64,000 bases of DNA from positions 248,001 through 312,000 of the forward strand of contig NZ_BOPG01000009.1 of assembly GCF_016863635.1 (NCBI RefSeq). Reading direction: 5' to 3'. Under the pieces are notes generated by a model, which saw nothing but the letters and a program-made list of their open reading frames with translations, was not told where the DNA came from and did no database searches. How positions within the stretch are numbered: position 1 is the stretch's first letter; every line of letters starts with the position of its first letter. A program made the position numbers and the translations under genes. Of this stretch, positions 37,820-46,529 are shown one piece after another. Origin of the DNA: Virgisporangium aurantiacum (GTDB lineage: Bacteria; Actinomycetota; Actinomycetes; Mycobacteriales; Micromonosporaceae).

Positions 37820-37893
37820 TCGATCTTGCAGTTGTGGTGCCTGCCAAAACGTGATAAAGCCACCGCAACCCGGCACCACAACTGCAAGATCGA
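37820..37893. repeat. Perfect 22-bp-arm palindrome, dispersed repeat
   Basis: TCGATCTTGCAGTTGTGGTG-type left arm (37820-37841) and its exact complement (37872-37893) flank a 30-nt loop. It is too long and loop-rich for an ordinary terminator. An imperfect relative lies at 11631-11706, so it looks like a REP- or MITE-like element. Confidence 0.75.
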
Positions 37894-38511
37894 CTTTTGC
37901 GGGCTGGTAACTGTGGTGGTTGTGGATGGCGTGCGGGTTGGCCTGATCGGCTCGGAACGAGTGGCTTTGGGCTTGTGCGGGCACTTTTTGCAGTCCTGGC
38001 TACAAAATGTGTCCGCTCAGTGCCGCGCACCCGGGGTGGCCGCTGCTGTTACGAGTTCAGTTTTCGCACCAGAGCGACCACAGCCGAACTCGTAAGCGTG
38101 CCAACGCCGCCTCCGACGGGCACGCACACGCACCACCTGAACGGTTACGCGGGCTGATCTCCCAACCCGCAATGAGGCGTCGGGTTGGGTCCGCGAACTG
38201 CGCGCGATCGGGCACATTCGCCACATTCCGTTGCAGTACCAAGACACACTCGCTCCGGATGAACAAAAGTCGGACAGTGGCGCGAGGTGAGTGGCGGAAC
38301 TGGGTGTCGTACTGACAAACACGCGCGCAATCAGCGTTGCCACCAGGCGCGACCAGGGCAACCGCACGATACGCGCTGGAGAAGCACGTGACACCGGTTG
38401 CTTTGTATTTGGTTATGACAGGGCTCAGGCCCGCGGCGGTACACATTTCTGCTGCGGGTGCGCGACGATCGATCCCCTGAACTGTTAGTCCGACAACAGA
38501 AGGGATTCGGT
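37894..38511. other. Gene-poor segment beyond the integrase remnant
   Basis: No frame here shows family similarity or good codon structure. Short frames around 38150-38290 (plus) contain RELRAIGHIRHIPLQYQ, but no start, so it may be another decayed gene. Composition is somewhat lower in GC than the chromosome. I read it as debris of the older element. Confidence 0.45.
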
Positions 38512-38682
38512 GTGGAAGAGGCGGAGAAGCAACGCCGCTTGGCGGTTCTCGGCATCGCATTGTCCGTCATACAGACGGCCATCGCGTTGAGCGAGGCGGA
38601 GCCAGGCACGGCATTGGCGACCTGGCTCCTCCTGCTCGTCATCGTCACGGCGATAGCTTGCCGGCTGAGTCCGCGACGCTGA
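38512..38682 (+). CDS. Small membrane protein
   Basis: The gene encodes 56 residues from GTG 38512 behind AGAAGGGA. A charged start (EEAEKQRR) leads into two short hydrophobic segments (about 9-22 and 33-50). A 13-bp-stem terminator follows 12 bp after the stop, which supports expression. No family recognised. Confidence 0.55.
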   Translation: MEEAEKQRRLAVLGIALSVIQTAIALSEAEPGTALATWLLLLVIVTAIACRLSPRR

Positions 38683-38694
38683 CTGCGGTAGTGC

Positions 38695-38734
38695 CCTCGT
38701 TGCGTGTACTGCACAACGCAGACACGCAACGAGG
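38695..38734. terminator. Bidirectional terminator
   Basis: A perfect 13-bp stem (CCTCGTTGCGTGT / ACACGCAACGAGG) with a 14-nt loop lies between the small membrane gene and the converging dehydrogenase-like gene, whose stop codon abuts it. Confidence 0.8.
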
Positions 38735-39850
38735 TTACCGGGATCCCACCTCGGAGACGACGGCCGGAGCCAGCGCGTCCAGGAACTCCCGCGCGTCGAA
38801 CACCGCGCCCGCCGATGCGACGCCACTGCCGGCGGCGGCCAGGGTCCGGCCATCGAGGATGCGCTCGACGGCCAGCACGGCCAGCGGCGCGCTGACGGCG
38901 TAGATGTCCCGGCCGCGCGCCACCGCGCGGCGCTTCCGGCCGTTCCGGTGCACGACGACGTCGACGACGAACCGCTGCTCGGACGGCCCCGACGCGGGCG
39001 GAGCCGGCGTGTCCGGCGAGGCTATGTCCCGGGCCGCCTCGACCGTCATGTACGTGCGCACAGACGGTACCGACAGGTGGCTGGGCACGGTCACGATGTC
39101 GGCCATCGAGAACTCCGCGATGACCTTGCGGCTGCCGATCGGCTCGGGGAAGATCCACTCCTGCGGGGCCAGCAGCGCGTGGTCGACGTACTCCAGTTGG
39201 CCGCCGCTGAAGCGGACTCGGCGGCCGGCGCGGCGTTCGCGGGAGACCTGGCCGGCGGCGCGGGTTCCGGCCGTCGGGTGCCAACGGTCCAGGCCGTACG
39301 CCACCTGAATCTCGTCGGCCTCGGCCCAGTCGCCCATCGCCGCGGTCGCCAGCAGATCGCCGAGGCCGCCGAAGAACGCCATCGCGGGCACGACCAACGC
39401 ATCCGAGGCGCCAGAAGAGGCGCCAGAGAAGGCGCCAGAGAAGGCGCCAGAGAAGGCGCCAGAAGAGGCGCCAGAAGAGGCGCCAGAAGAGGCGCCAGAA
39501 GAGGCGCCGGAAGAACGGCGGAGCGTGTCGACATTGGCCTCGATCTCTGCGGCGACGTCAACGTACGGGATGCCGGCGCGCGATGCCGCCTCGATCACCG
39601 GTGCCGCGGTCACGGCGAACGGCCCGGCGCAGTTGATGACCGCGTCGGCCCCGGCCAGCGCGCGATCCAACGACGCGGGGTCGTCGACCGAGGCCGGCCG
39701 CGCGTCCAGGCCCGGAAACAACGCCAGCTTGTCCGGATCGCGGCCCGCCACCACGGGAACAAAACCACGATCGACCAACTCCGCCACGACGAACCGGCCC
39801 GTGTGCCCGTACGCCCCGTACACCGTCACGGTGCGACCTGAAAGTTTCAC
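38735..39850 (-). CDS. Saccharopine dehydrogenase-like NAD(P)-binding protein with an internal SGAS repeat
   Basis: The 371-residue protein from GTG 39850 has a Rossmann start VTVYGAYGHTGRFV and a VVAGRD second strand, then NCAGPF, as in the trans-acting/saccharopine reductase-like family. Between PYVDVAAEIEANVDTLRRS and DALVVPAMAFFGG lie nine 4-residue units (SGAS/SGAF) that related proteins would not need. It is divergent from the GlxA-type regulator, 52 bp away. Substrate unknown. Confidence 0.85.
   Translation of the reverse strand: MKLSGRTVTVYGAYGHTGRFVVAELVDRGFVPVVAGRDPDKLALFPGLDARPASVDDPASLDRALAGADAVINCAGPFAVTAAPVIEAASRAGIPYVDVAAEIEANVDTLRRSSGASSGASSGASSGASSGAFSGAFSGAFSGASSGASDALVVPAMAFFGGLGDLLATAAMGDWAEADEIQVAYGLDRWHPTAGTRAAGQVSRERRAGRRVRFSGGQLEYVDHALLAPQEWIFPEPIGSRKVIAEFSMADIVTVPSHLSVPSVRTYMTVEAARDIASPDTPAPPASGPSEQRFVVDVVVHRNGRKRRAVARGRDIYAVSAPLAVLAVERILDGRTLAAAGSGVASAGAVFDAREFLDALAPAVVSEVGSR
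39405..39516. repeat. 12-bp tandem repeat inside a coding region
   Basis: About nine copies of a unit of the form GGCGCCAGAAGA (with AGAGAA variants in the middle three) lie in frame in the dehydrogenase-like gene and encode the SGAS/SGAF units. Copy changes would keep the frame. Confidence 0.9.
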
Positions 39851-39902
39851 CCGGTCATGGTGTCGGGCCCGGACTCGCCGCACGAGCGTCCGGAACGACG
39901 AG

Positions 39903-40883
39903 ATGCGTACAATTTCGGACGTGAGCACAGGAGGCGACAGAAGCACAGTCGGAATCGCCATCGCCGACGGGATCCTCCACTTCGAGCTGGCCCTGGCGTA
40001 CGAGCTGTTCAGCGCGGTAGCCGACCGGTACGACCTGATGATCTGCGGCGCCGGGCCGGTCCGGGCCGACGGCCGCTTCCTGCTGGAGCCCGACCACGGC
40101 CTCGACCGGCTCGTAGAAGCCGACACGGTGATCGTTCCCGGCTGGGCCGAGCTCGACGTCGACCCGCCGGCCGACCTCGTCGCCGCCGTGCGGGCCGCCC
40201 ACGAGGCCGGAGCCCGCATAGCGTCGCTGTGCACCGGCGCCTTCGTCCTCGCCGCCGCCGGGCTGCTCGACGGGCGCCGCGCCACGACCCACTGGCTCTA
40301 CGCCGACGCGTTGGCCGCGCGGTACCCCCGGATCGACGTCGACCCGGACGTCCTCTACGTCGACGAGGGCAGCGTGCTCACCTCCGCCGGCAAGGCCGCC
40401 GCGATGGACCTGTGCCTGCACCTGGTCCGCCTCGACCAAGGCTCGGTCGTCGCCAACGCGATCGCGCGCCGGCTCGTGGTGCAGCCGCACCGCCCCGGCG
40501 GCCAGGCCCAGTTCGTCACCACACCCGTTCCGGAGCCGCACGACCGGCCCTTCAGCGAGCTGCTCGCCTGGGCGGCCCAGCGGTTGAACGAGCCGCTGAC
40601 GGTCGACGACCTGGCCCGCCGCGCGAACCTGAGCACCCGTCACCTCGGCCGCCACTTCCGGTCCGCGACCGGCACCACCCCGCTGCAGTGGCTGCTGACC
40701 CAGCGCATCCGGCGGGCCCAGGAACTGCTGGAAACCACCGACGACAGCATGGACGCGATCGCCGGGGCCACCGGCATGGGCACCGCGACCACGTTGCGCC
40801 GCCACTTCGGCCGCACCGTCGGCGTCACGCCGGGCACCTACCGGCGGACCTTCCGCAGTCAGGCTCCGCCAACCGGGGCGTGA
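39903..40883 (+). CDS. GlxA-family transcriptional regulator (DJ-1/PfpI-like + AraC HTH)
   Basis: The protein has 326 residues from ATG 39903 (GTG 39921 also possible). The N-terminal class I glutamine amidotransferase-like domain (about 10-185) carries ASLCTGAFVLAAAGLLDGR, the nucleophile-elbow region with Cys. The C-terminal AraC-type double HTH (about 220-318) has LARRANLSTRHLGRHF and GTTPLQWLLTQR. Such regulators often control a neighbouring catabolic gene; here the divergent NAD(P)-binding gene is the obvious candidate. The 3' end overlaps the DedA gene by 25 bp. Confidence 0.9.
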   Translation: MRTISDVSTGGDRSTVGIAIADGILHFELALAYELFSAVADRYDLMICGAGPVRADGRFLLEPDHGLDRLVEADTVIVPGWAELDVDPPADLVAAVRAAHEAGARIASLCTGAFVLAAAGLLDGRRATTHWLYADALAARYPRIDVDPDVLYVDEGSVLTSAGKAAAMDLCLHLVRLDQGSVVANAIARRLVVQPHRPGGQAQFVTTPVPEPHDRPFSELLAWAAQRLNEPLTVDDLARRANLSTRHLGRHFRSATGTTPLQWLLTQRIRRAQELLETTDDSMDAIAGATGMGTATTLRRHFGRTVGVTPGTYRRTFRSQAPPTGA

Positions 40884-41494
40884 AGCCTGGCAACCGGACG
40901 GCGTCGGCGCGGTCGAACAGCGGTCGCCGCGCGGCTCCGCGCGGCGGCGCCCGCGCGATTCCGGCGGACCAGTTCGATGACGCCGCCGAGCACGAACGAC
41001 AGGCCGAGACCGACCGCGAGGCCGAGCAGCGGATGCTCGGCGAACGCCGCCCCACCCAGGTAACCCAGCCCGGCCGTGTACGCGGCCCAGGCGACGGCCG
41101 CGATCGCCGACGCCGGGCTGAACCGCGACAGCGGCACCCCGGCCGATCCGCAGGCCAGATTCATCGTCACCCGCCCGCCCGGGAGAAAACGCGAGGTGAC
41201 GATCAGCAGCCCGGCCCGGCGATCGAGGTGCCGGCCCGCCGCGGCGACGGCCCGGCTGATCCGCTCGGACCGGCCGATCAGCCGGGGGCCGAAGACGCTG
41301 CGGGCGAGGCCGTACGCGAGGTGGTCGCCGATGAAGACGCCCAACGCCGTGGCCACGATCACCAGCAGCATGCTCGGCGCGTAGACACCGGCCGCCAGCA
41401 CCACCGCCTCCGACGGGATCATCGGCAGCACGCCGTCCAGGCTGGTCAGCCCGGTGAGCAACGGGTACAGCAGCGGAGAGGTCATGATGTCCAT
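40859..41494 (-). CDS. DedA-family membrane protein
   Basis: The 211-residue protein from ATG 41494 has a SNARE-associated/DedA core: LPMIPSEAVVLAAG near the N-terminus, GDHLAYGLARSVFGPRL, and SRFLPGGRVTMNLACG with the conserved Arg and Gly. Several membrane segments and a basic Arg-rich tail are present. DedA proteins act as lipid scramblases or flippases of undecaprenyl phosphate in some bacteria; the precise role here is unknown. Confidence 0.88.
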   Translation of the reverse strand: MDIMTSPLLYPLLTGLTSLDGVLPMIPSEAVVLAAGVYAPSMLLVIVATALGVFIGDHLAYGLARSVFGPRLIGRSERISRAVAAAGRHLDRRAGLLIVTSRFLPGGRVTMNLACGSAGVPLSRFSPASAIAAVAWAAYTAGLGYLGGAAFAEHPLLGLAVGLGLSFVLGGVIELVRRNRAGAAARSRAATAVRPRRRRPVARLHAPVGGA

Positions 41495-41628
41495 GCGCCG
41501 AAGGGTCGGCGTGCGGTTCGGGTCGGGGCGTCTGCCTGCGGAGGCATTGCACGTCACCATGACGTAGGGGGTCGGATACCTCTCCAGTTGGACGCCGCCG
41601 CGCGGGTGATCTCGGTAGGGTCGCCCGC

Positions 41629-42897
41629 GTGACGAGATCGGAGCGGCTGCGGCGGGTGGTCGGCGACCGCGTCGGCGCGCTCCGCGCGTTCGCAGCGCGT
41701 CGCCTCGCGTCCCGTCTCCACGCGCGGCCCGAAACGTCGTGGTTGTTGTGGTGGGTGTTCACGGGCGTGCTCGCAGTGGTGGCGCTGCCGCTCAACGTAG
41801 CGATCGCCGCCGAGAGTTTCGACGTGAACCCGCTGGTCGCGTTCCTGGTGGGCATCGGGCAGAGCACCGCGCTACTGCTGCTCCTGGTGCGCCCGAAGGC
41901 GGCCACCGCGTTGCAGTTCGTGTCGGTCGCCGTCATGTCGGTGGCCCTCCCGCCCGACTCGGGCTCGCCCTGGCCGCTGACGGTCATCGGGATGATGGCG
42001 TTGATGGCGCACGTCGGGCTGATCGCCGGCCGGTACCCGCGACGGACGGCGCTGTCGGTCTGGTGGGCGAGCGTCGTGCTCCTCACCCTGCTGGTGCTGC
42101 TCGATCCGCGCGGCCGGTCGATCAGCGACGGGCTGGGGGCCATGCTCGCCTACCTGATCCAGTCGGTGATCGTGCTGGGCGCCGTCGTGCTGGCCCGCCG
42201 CTGGCGGCAGATCCGCCGCGAGCTCGCCGACGCGCGGCACGACGTCGAGGTCGAGCAGAGCCAGCGGGCGGTCGTCGAGGAACGCACCCGGATCGCGCGG
42301 GAGTTGCACGACGTCGTCGCGCACAGCATGTCGGTGATCCACATGCAGTCGACGTCGGCGTCCTACCGTCTCCCCGACCTCGACCCGGCCGCCAAGGCCG
42401 AGTTCACGCAGATCGCCGCCGCGGCCCGATCGGCGATGCGCGAGATGCGGCAGCTGCTGGCGGTCCTGCGGGACGAAGGCGCAGACGCCGAACTGACGCC
42501 GGTGCCCGACCTGGCCCGCGTCGCGGAGCTGGTCGAGTCGGCCGAGCGGGCGGGCGTTCCGGTGGAGCTGCGCATGGCCGTGCCGGCGGCGACGCCCGCG
42601 GAGAGCGTCACCGTCGCCGCGTTCCGGATCATCCAGGAGTCGCTGAGCAACGTCATCCGGCACGCGCCCGGCGCCCGCACGGTGGTGAGCGTCGACGTCG
42701 ACGGTCCCGACCTGGTCGTGGTCGTCGAGAACGACGCGGCGACGCTGCCGATCCTGAATACGGCGGGCGGTGGTGGGCACGGGCTGCGCGGGATGCGCGA
42801 GCGGGCCCGCCTGGCCGGCGGAATGGTGGAGACCGGTGCCCGCGACAGCGGCGGCTACCGGGTCGTGGCGAGGCTGCCGATCGGAGGTCCCGAGTGA
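41629..42897 (+). CDS. Sensor histidine kinase (NarL/DesK type)
   Basis: A 422-residue protein with about six N-terminal membrane helices (about 38-190), the HisKA_3 dimerisation domain with phospho-acceptor H227 in ARELHDVVAHSMSV, and a HATPase with GHGLRGMRERARLAGG. No large extracellular domain is present, so it probably senses the membrane. Its stop overlaps the response regulator start by 4 bp. Confidence 0.93.
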   Translation: MTRSERLRRVVGDRVGALRAFAARRLASRLHARPETSWLLWWVFTGVLAVVALPLNVAIAAESFDVNPLVAFLVGIGQSTALLLLLVRPKAATALQFVSVAVMSVALPPDSGSPWPLTVIGMMALMAHVGLIAGRYPRRTALSVWWASVVLLTLLVLLDPRGRSISDGLGAMLAYLIQSVIVLGAVVLARRWRQIRRELADARHDVEVEQSQRAVVEERTRIARELHDVVAHSMSVIHMQSTSASYRLPDLDPAAKAEFTQIAAAARSAMREMRQLLAVLRDEGADAELTPVPDLARVAELVESAERAGVPVELRMAVPAATPAESVTVAAFRIIQESLSNVIRHAPGARTVVSVDVDGPDLVVVVENDAATLPILNTAGGGGHGLRGMRERARLAGGMVETGARDSGGYRVVARLPIGGPE

Positions 42898-43580
42898 TCC
42901 GCACGTTGATCGTGGACGACCAGTCGATGATCCGGGTGGGTATCCGGGCGATTCTCGAGTCGCAGGACGACATCACGGTCGTCGGCGAGGCGGAGAACGG
43001 GCAACTCGGCGTGCAGCGGTGCCGCAGCCTGCGTCCCGACGTCGTTCTGATGGACGTGCGCATGCCGGTGCTCGACGGCCTGGCCGCCACGCGGGAACTG
43101 TTGGGACCGAACCGCGCCGGCGACCACACGCCGCGGATCCTCATGCTGACGACGTTCGACCTCGACGACTACATCTACGCCGCCCTGCAGGCCGGTGCCA
43201 GCGGCTTCATCCTCAAGGACAACGAGCCGGAGGACCTGCTGCGCGCCGTCCGGGTGGTCGCCGGCGGCGAGGCGCTGCTGGCGCCGACCATCACGCGTCG
43301 TCTCATCGAGAACTTCGTCGAGGCGCGGCCGCGCCGGCCGGCCGGCACCACCGCACTCAACGCCCTCACCGACCGCGAGCGCGAGGTGCTCCGCCTCCTG
43401 GCGTTGGGAATGTCGAACGCCGAGATCGCGGCGGCGCTGTTCATCTCCGAGCAGACCACCAAGACCCACGTGAGCCGGATCCTGCAGAAACTCAACCTCC
43501 GTGACCGCGTGCAGGCCGTCGTGTTCGGTTACGAGACCGGCCTCGTCACCCCGGGCGGCGAACCCGGTAAAACAAGGTGA
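42894..43580 (+). CDS. NarL-family response regulator
   Basis: The 228-residue protein from GTG 42894 has a receiver domain with acidic pair D8/D9, phospho-acceptor D54 (LMDVRMP) and K near 106, then a LuxR-type HTH (LTDREREVLRLLALGMSNAEIAAALFIS region, about 150-200). It is coupled to the kinase gene upstream and overlaps the GNAT gene downstream by 4 bp, so all three are one unit. Confidence 0.93.
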   Translation: MIRTLIVDDQSMIRVGIRAILESQDDITVVGEAENGQLGVQRCRSLRPDVVLMDVRMPVLDGLAATRELLGPNRAGDHTPRILMLTTFDLDDYIYAALQAGASGFILKDNEPEDLLRAVRVVAGGEALLAPTITRRLIENFVEARPRRPAGTTALNALTDREREVLRLLALGMSNAEIAAALFISEQTTKTHVSRILQKLNLRDRVQAVVFGYETGLVTPGGEPGKTR

Positions 43581-44581
43581 CGCCCGAGCGCGGGGTCCAT
43601 ACGGTCGGCCGCATGCGCGAAGCATTGACGTGGCGTCCCCTCAACACGGAAGACGCGAAAGCGTCGGCCGACCTCCTCGCCGCCATCGAGGCCGTCGACC
43701 GGATCGGCGAGAACTACACCGAGGAGGACACCTTCCAGGAACTGGTTGACCCCTACGCCGACCTGGAGCGGGCCAGCCTCGCCGCCTTCGACGGCGACGT
43801 GATGGTCGCCTTCATGAAGGCCAGGTACAAGCCGGTCGCGGAAGACGTCCACCGGATCCTCATCGACGGCGGGGTGCACCCGGGCTACCGGCGCGGGCGC
43901 ATCGGCACCACCCTCCTCAAGGCCGGCATGGCGGCGTCGAAGGACCTGCACGAGCGCCACCACCCGGGGCTGCGACTCGTGCTCGAGGTCCAGAAGGCCG
44001 AGCACACCGCCGGCGTGGCCGAACTCCTCGGCTTCCACGGCTTCGCGCCGATCCGCTACTACCAGCACATGGAGCACCCGCTGGGCGCGGCGATCCGGGA
44101 CACGCCGATCCCCGCCGGTCTCCGCATCGAGCCGTGGTCAGACCGGAACGACGAGGAGTTCCGGATGATCCGGAACGAGTCCTTCAGGTTCCACTGGGGT
44201 ACGGCACCGATGACCGCCGATGCCTGGCAGAACCGGATCACCAATCACACGTTCCGGCCCGACGTCAGCTTCCTCATGCGCGACGAGGCGACCGGCGCTC
44301 CGGCCGGCATGCTCGTCACCATGTACTGGGAGGCCGACACCGTGGCCACCGGCATCCGTGACGCGCATTTCATGGTCATCGGCACCCTCGCGGAGTACCG
44401 GCGGCGGGGCGTGGCCAGCGCGCTGATCGCGCACGCGTTGCGGGCGGCCGGCGATCGGGGTTACGGCCGCGCCAGCCTGCGGGTCGACTCGGCGAACGGC
44501 TCGGGGGCGTTCGGGGTCTACGAGAAGGCGGGCTTCACGTCGAGACTGCGGTTCGTGCGCTGGGCGCTTGAAGCCTCGTAG
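43577..44581 (+). CDS. Double GNAT-domain acetyltransferase
   Basis: The protein has 334 residues if GTG 43577 is used (overlap GTGA with the response regulator); ATG 43613 is the alternative. The first GNAT half has VHPGYRRGRIGTTLLKAG and the second has TLAEYRRRGVASALIAHALR, each an acetyl-CoA pyrophosphate loop. C-terminal VYEKAGFTSRLRFVRW is typical. Such tandem GNATs resemble mycothiol synthase in shape but are a broad group; substrate unknown. Confidence 0.85.
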   Translation: MTPERGVHTVGRMREALTWRPLNTEDAKASADLLAAIEAVDRIGENYTEEDTFQELVDPYADLERASLAAFDGDVMVAFMKARYKPVAEDVHRILIDGGVHPGYRRGRIGTTLLKAGMAASKDLHERHHPGLRLVLEVQKAEHTAGVAELLGFHGFAPIRYYQHMEHPLGAAIRDTPIPAGLRIEPWSDRNDEEFRMIRNESFRFHWGTAPMTADAWQNRITNHTFRPDVSFLMRDEATGAPAGMLVTMYWEADTVATGIRDAHFMVIGTLAEYRRRGVASALIAHALRAAGDRGYGRASLRVDSANGSGAFGVYEKAGFTSRLRFVRWALEAS

Positions 44582-44604
44582 CCGCCCAGGTCAGGCTCAA
44601 TTTA

Positions 44605-44677
44605 TGTGGTACAGAAACTGGCCTTGATCAGCGAAATTAAGGGTTCTGATCAAGACGTTTTTGTGGTACGGTAAATG
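44605..44677 (+). promoter_or_regulatory. Palindromic operator-like region of the RHH gene
   Basis: CTTGATCAG (44623-44631) and CTGATCAAG (44646-44654) form a perfect 9-bp-arm inverted repeat with a 14-nt spacer. A direct repeat TGTGGTAC (44605, 44663) flanks it. The region is AT-rich compared with its surroundings and ends at the start of a ribbon-helix-helix-like gene. Confidence 0.65.
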
Positions 44678-44678
44678 G

Positions 44679-44909
44679 GTGAACGAGCAGCAGATCCCGC
44701 GCCGTGGACGCCCCCGGACAGGCGTCACCCCGAAGCGGAACATCCGCGTCGGTCACGTCTGGGATCAGGCCGCCGCGATCGCCGAGGCTCGCGGCGAGAC
44801 CATGACCGCTGTCATCGAGCGCGCCCTGCACTCCTATGTCAACCGCAACCGTTCCATCGCCGAGGCGCTCGCGGCCGACGCCGCGCAGGAGACCCGGCAC
44901 GCGGGCTGA
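44679..44909 (+). CDS. Ribbon-helix-helix-like small protein
   Basis: The gene encodes 76 residues from GTG 44679 (TTG 44661 in frame). A basic N-terminus (RRGRPRTGVTPKRNIRVG) is followed by two helices (DQAAAIAEARGETMTAVIERALHSYV). This is the strand-helix-helix pattern of Arc/MetJ-type DNA-binding proteins. No Shine-Dalgarno is seen, so a leaderless transcript is possible. A 21-codon frame begins in the stop codon (44909-44974) but is too short to call. Confidence 0.65.
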   Translation: MNEQQIPRRGRPRTGVTPKRNIRVGHVWDQAAAIAEARGETMTAVIERALHSYVNRNRSIAEALAADAAQETRHAG

Positions 44910-45024
44910 TGCCCGCCGCGGCTGCGGTTTCCACCACCCTCCGTGATGAGCGGCGCGGCTCAAGCGCGCGCTGATCACCGGCTCCTCTCCAGACCCTGAA
45001 AGGGGTAGCGAGGCCGCGCACGGC

Positions 45025-45055
45025 GGAGGTGCCCTCGACCGGCGAGGGCACCTCC
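45025..45055. terminator. Bidirectional terminator
   Basis: A perfect 13-bp stem (GGAGGTGCCCTCG / CGAGGGCACCTCC) with a 5-nt loop lies between the RHH gene and the converging SGNH hydrolase gene. Confidence 0.85.
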
Positions 45056-45076
45056 GCTTCGCTGCTTACGAGCTCT

Positions 45077-45943
45077 TTACGAGACGCCCGCGGTCACGGC
45101 CGTCGCCATGCCGCGCTCGCCGGCGGCGTTCGGGTGGAACGGCGCCGCCGACGTGGCCGGCACCAGGCCCTCGACCCAACGCGTGCCCGAACCCCGGCAG
45201 GCGTCATGGCCGATCGACGGCGTGTACGTGTCGACGAACCGCGCGCCGTTGGCGGCGGCGGTGTTGGCGAGCATCGCGTTGAGCGACTTCTCCACGCCGC
45301 GCAGGTAGGGCACGTCGCCGTAGGCGATCGGCACCACCGGCCAGCAGCCGTACCCGGTGTCGGGCACGATCGCCGGGTACCCGACCACCGCCACGCGGGC
45401 GTTCGGCGCCTTGGCCCGGACGGCCTGGAGGACGGCGGCCACCTTCGGCGCGGTGGCGGCGATGCGGGCCTGCAACTGGTCGGTGCCGCCGGCCGTGTAC
45501 CGGTTCTTGCACGGGGTGCCGAACGGGCTGTTGACGCTCTCCTCGGCACAGGTGGTGATGATGTCGCTGAAGCCGATGTCGTTACCCCCGATGCCGACCG
45601 TCACCAGCGCCGTGGCCGCGGTGACCGCGTCGAGTTGCGCCGGCACCGCGACGCCCAGCGTGCCCTCGCCCGGGTTCAGGATGTCGCCCGTGGTCGCGCC
45701 GCCGCAGCTCACGTCGACGAACGCCGAGGAGCCGATCGCCGACGCGGTGAGGGCCGGATAGTTGCGGTTCGAGCGGACGCAGTTCAGGTCCACCTGGGTC
45801 GGGATCAACGGCCCGGACGTGTAGGAGTCGCCGAGGGCGACGTACCGCCCGGTGGGCGCGGCGGCGCCGGCCGCGCTCGGGCCGGCGAAGACGATCGTGG
45901 TGGCGGCGAACAGGGCAACGAGTACGCGTGAGGTGCGACCCAT
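45077..45943 (-). CDS. Secreted SGNH/GDSL hydrolase
   Basis: The 288-residue protein from ATG 45943 has a signal peptide (about 1-29, ending AAGAA). Block I is ALGDSYTSGP with Ser nucleophile, block III is IGGNDIGF, and block V is PFHPNAAGERGM with His. Six cysteines suggest disulfides, as in streptomycete SGNH lipases. It probably hydrolyses esters outside the cell; substrate not predictable. Confidence 0.9.
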   Translation of the reverse strand: MGRTSRVLVALFAATTIVFAGPSAAGAAAPTGRYVALGDSYTSGPLIPTQVDLNCVRSNRNYPALTASAIGSSAFVDVSCGGATTGDILNPGEGTLGVAVPAQLDAVTAATALVTVGIGGNDIGFSDIITTCAEESVNSPFGTPCKNRYTAGGTDQLQARIAATAPKVAAVLQAVRAKAPNARVAVVGYPAIVPDTGYGCWPVVPIAYGDVPYLRGVEKSLNAMLANTAAANGARFVDTYTPSIGHDACRGSGTRWVEGLVPATSAAPFHPNAAGERGMATAVTAGVS

Positions 45944-46004
45944 GGCAACCCCCGTGGCGGCGGACGGTGCGGGAGATGAGTTTGCGCCGCCGCAGTGAAC
46001 CACG

Positions 46005-46529
46005 TCAATGGGTTGCGCTGATCTCACTCTGCGTGGTCGATGCGAGGTGACGCCAGCGGAGCCCGACCGCGAGCGCGACCACACCGGCGACGAGATAGCC
46101 ACCCCACCACTGGAGGGCCGACTCGTCGAACGGGCGGGCGTCGAGCATGAACACCAACGCGCTGCCGGCCAGCAGAGCCGTCGCCGGCACCAGCGCGAGC
46201 GCCACCCCGAACCGGTCGACGGCCATGGGTCCCGCGCGGTTGAACCGGTACACGCGCAGGGTCGTCGCCACCAGAAGGGCCAGCGCGGCCACCTGTTCGA
46301 TCGGTCGCACCGGCCCGAGGTCGCCAACCGTGAGCAGCGCGCCCGCGGCGATGACGAGCCCGACCAGGCCACCGAACTCCACGGGCCCTGCCTGCACCTT
46401 CGGCGCCCGGACGCCGGGCACCGGTGCCGGCGACCGCGCGGACCGCACCGCCCAGATGACGGTCGCCCCACCGGCCAGCACCGCGGAGACGGACGTCAGC
46501 ACCGCGTACGAGTTGACCGACTCGGCCAT
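46005..46529 (-). CDS. Small multi-pass membrane protein
   Basis: A 174-residue protein with about five hydrophobic helices and no known domain. ATG 46529 overlaps the stop of the Hsp70-like gene by one base (TGATG), so the two are cotranslated and may form one membrane unit. Confidence 0.75.
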   Translation of the reverse strand: MAESVNSYAVLTSVSAVLAGGATVIWAVRSARSPAPVPGVRAPKVQAGPVEFGGLVGLVIAAGALLTVGDLGPVRPIEQVAALALLVATTLRVYRFNRAGPMAVDRFGVALALVPATALLAGSALVFMLDARPFDESALQWWGGYLVAGVVALAVGLRWRHLASTTQSEISATH

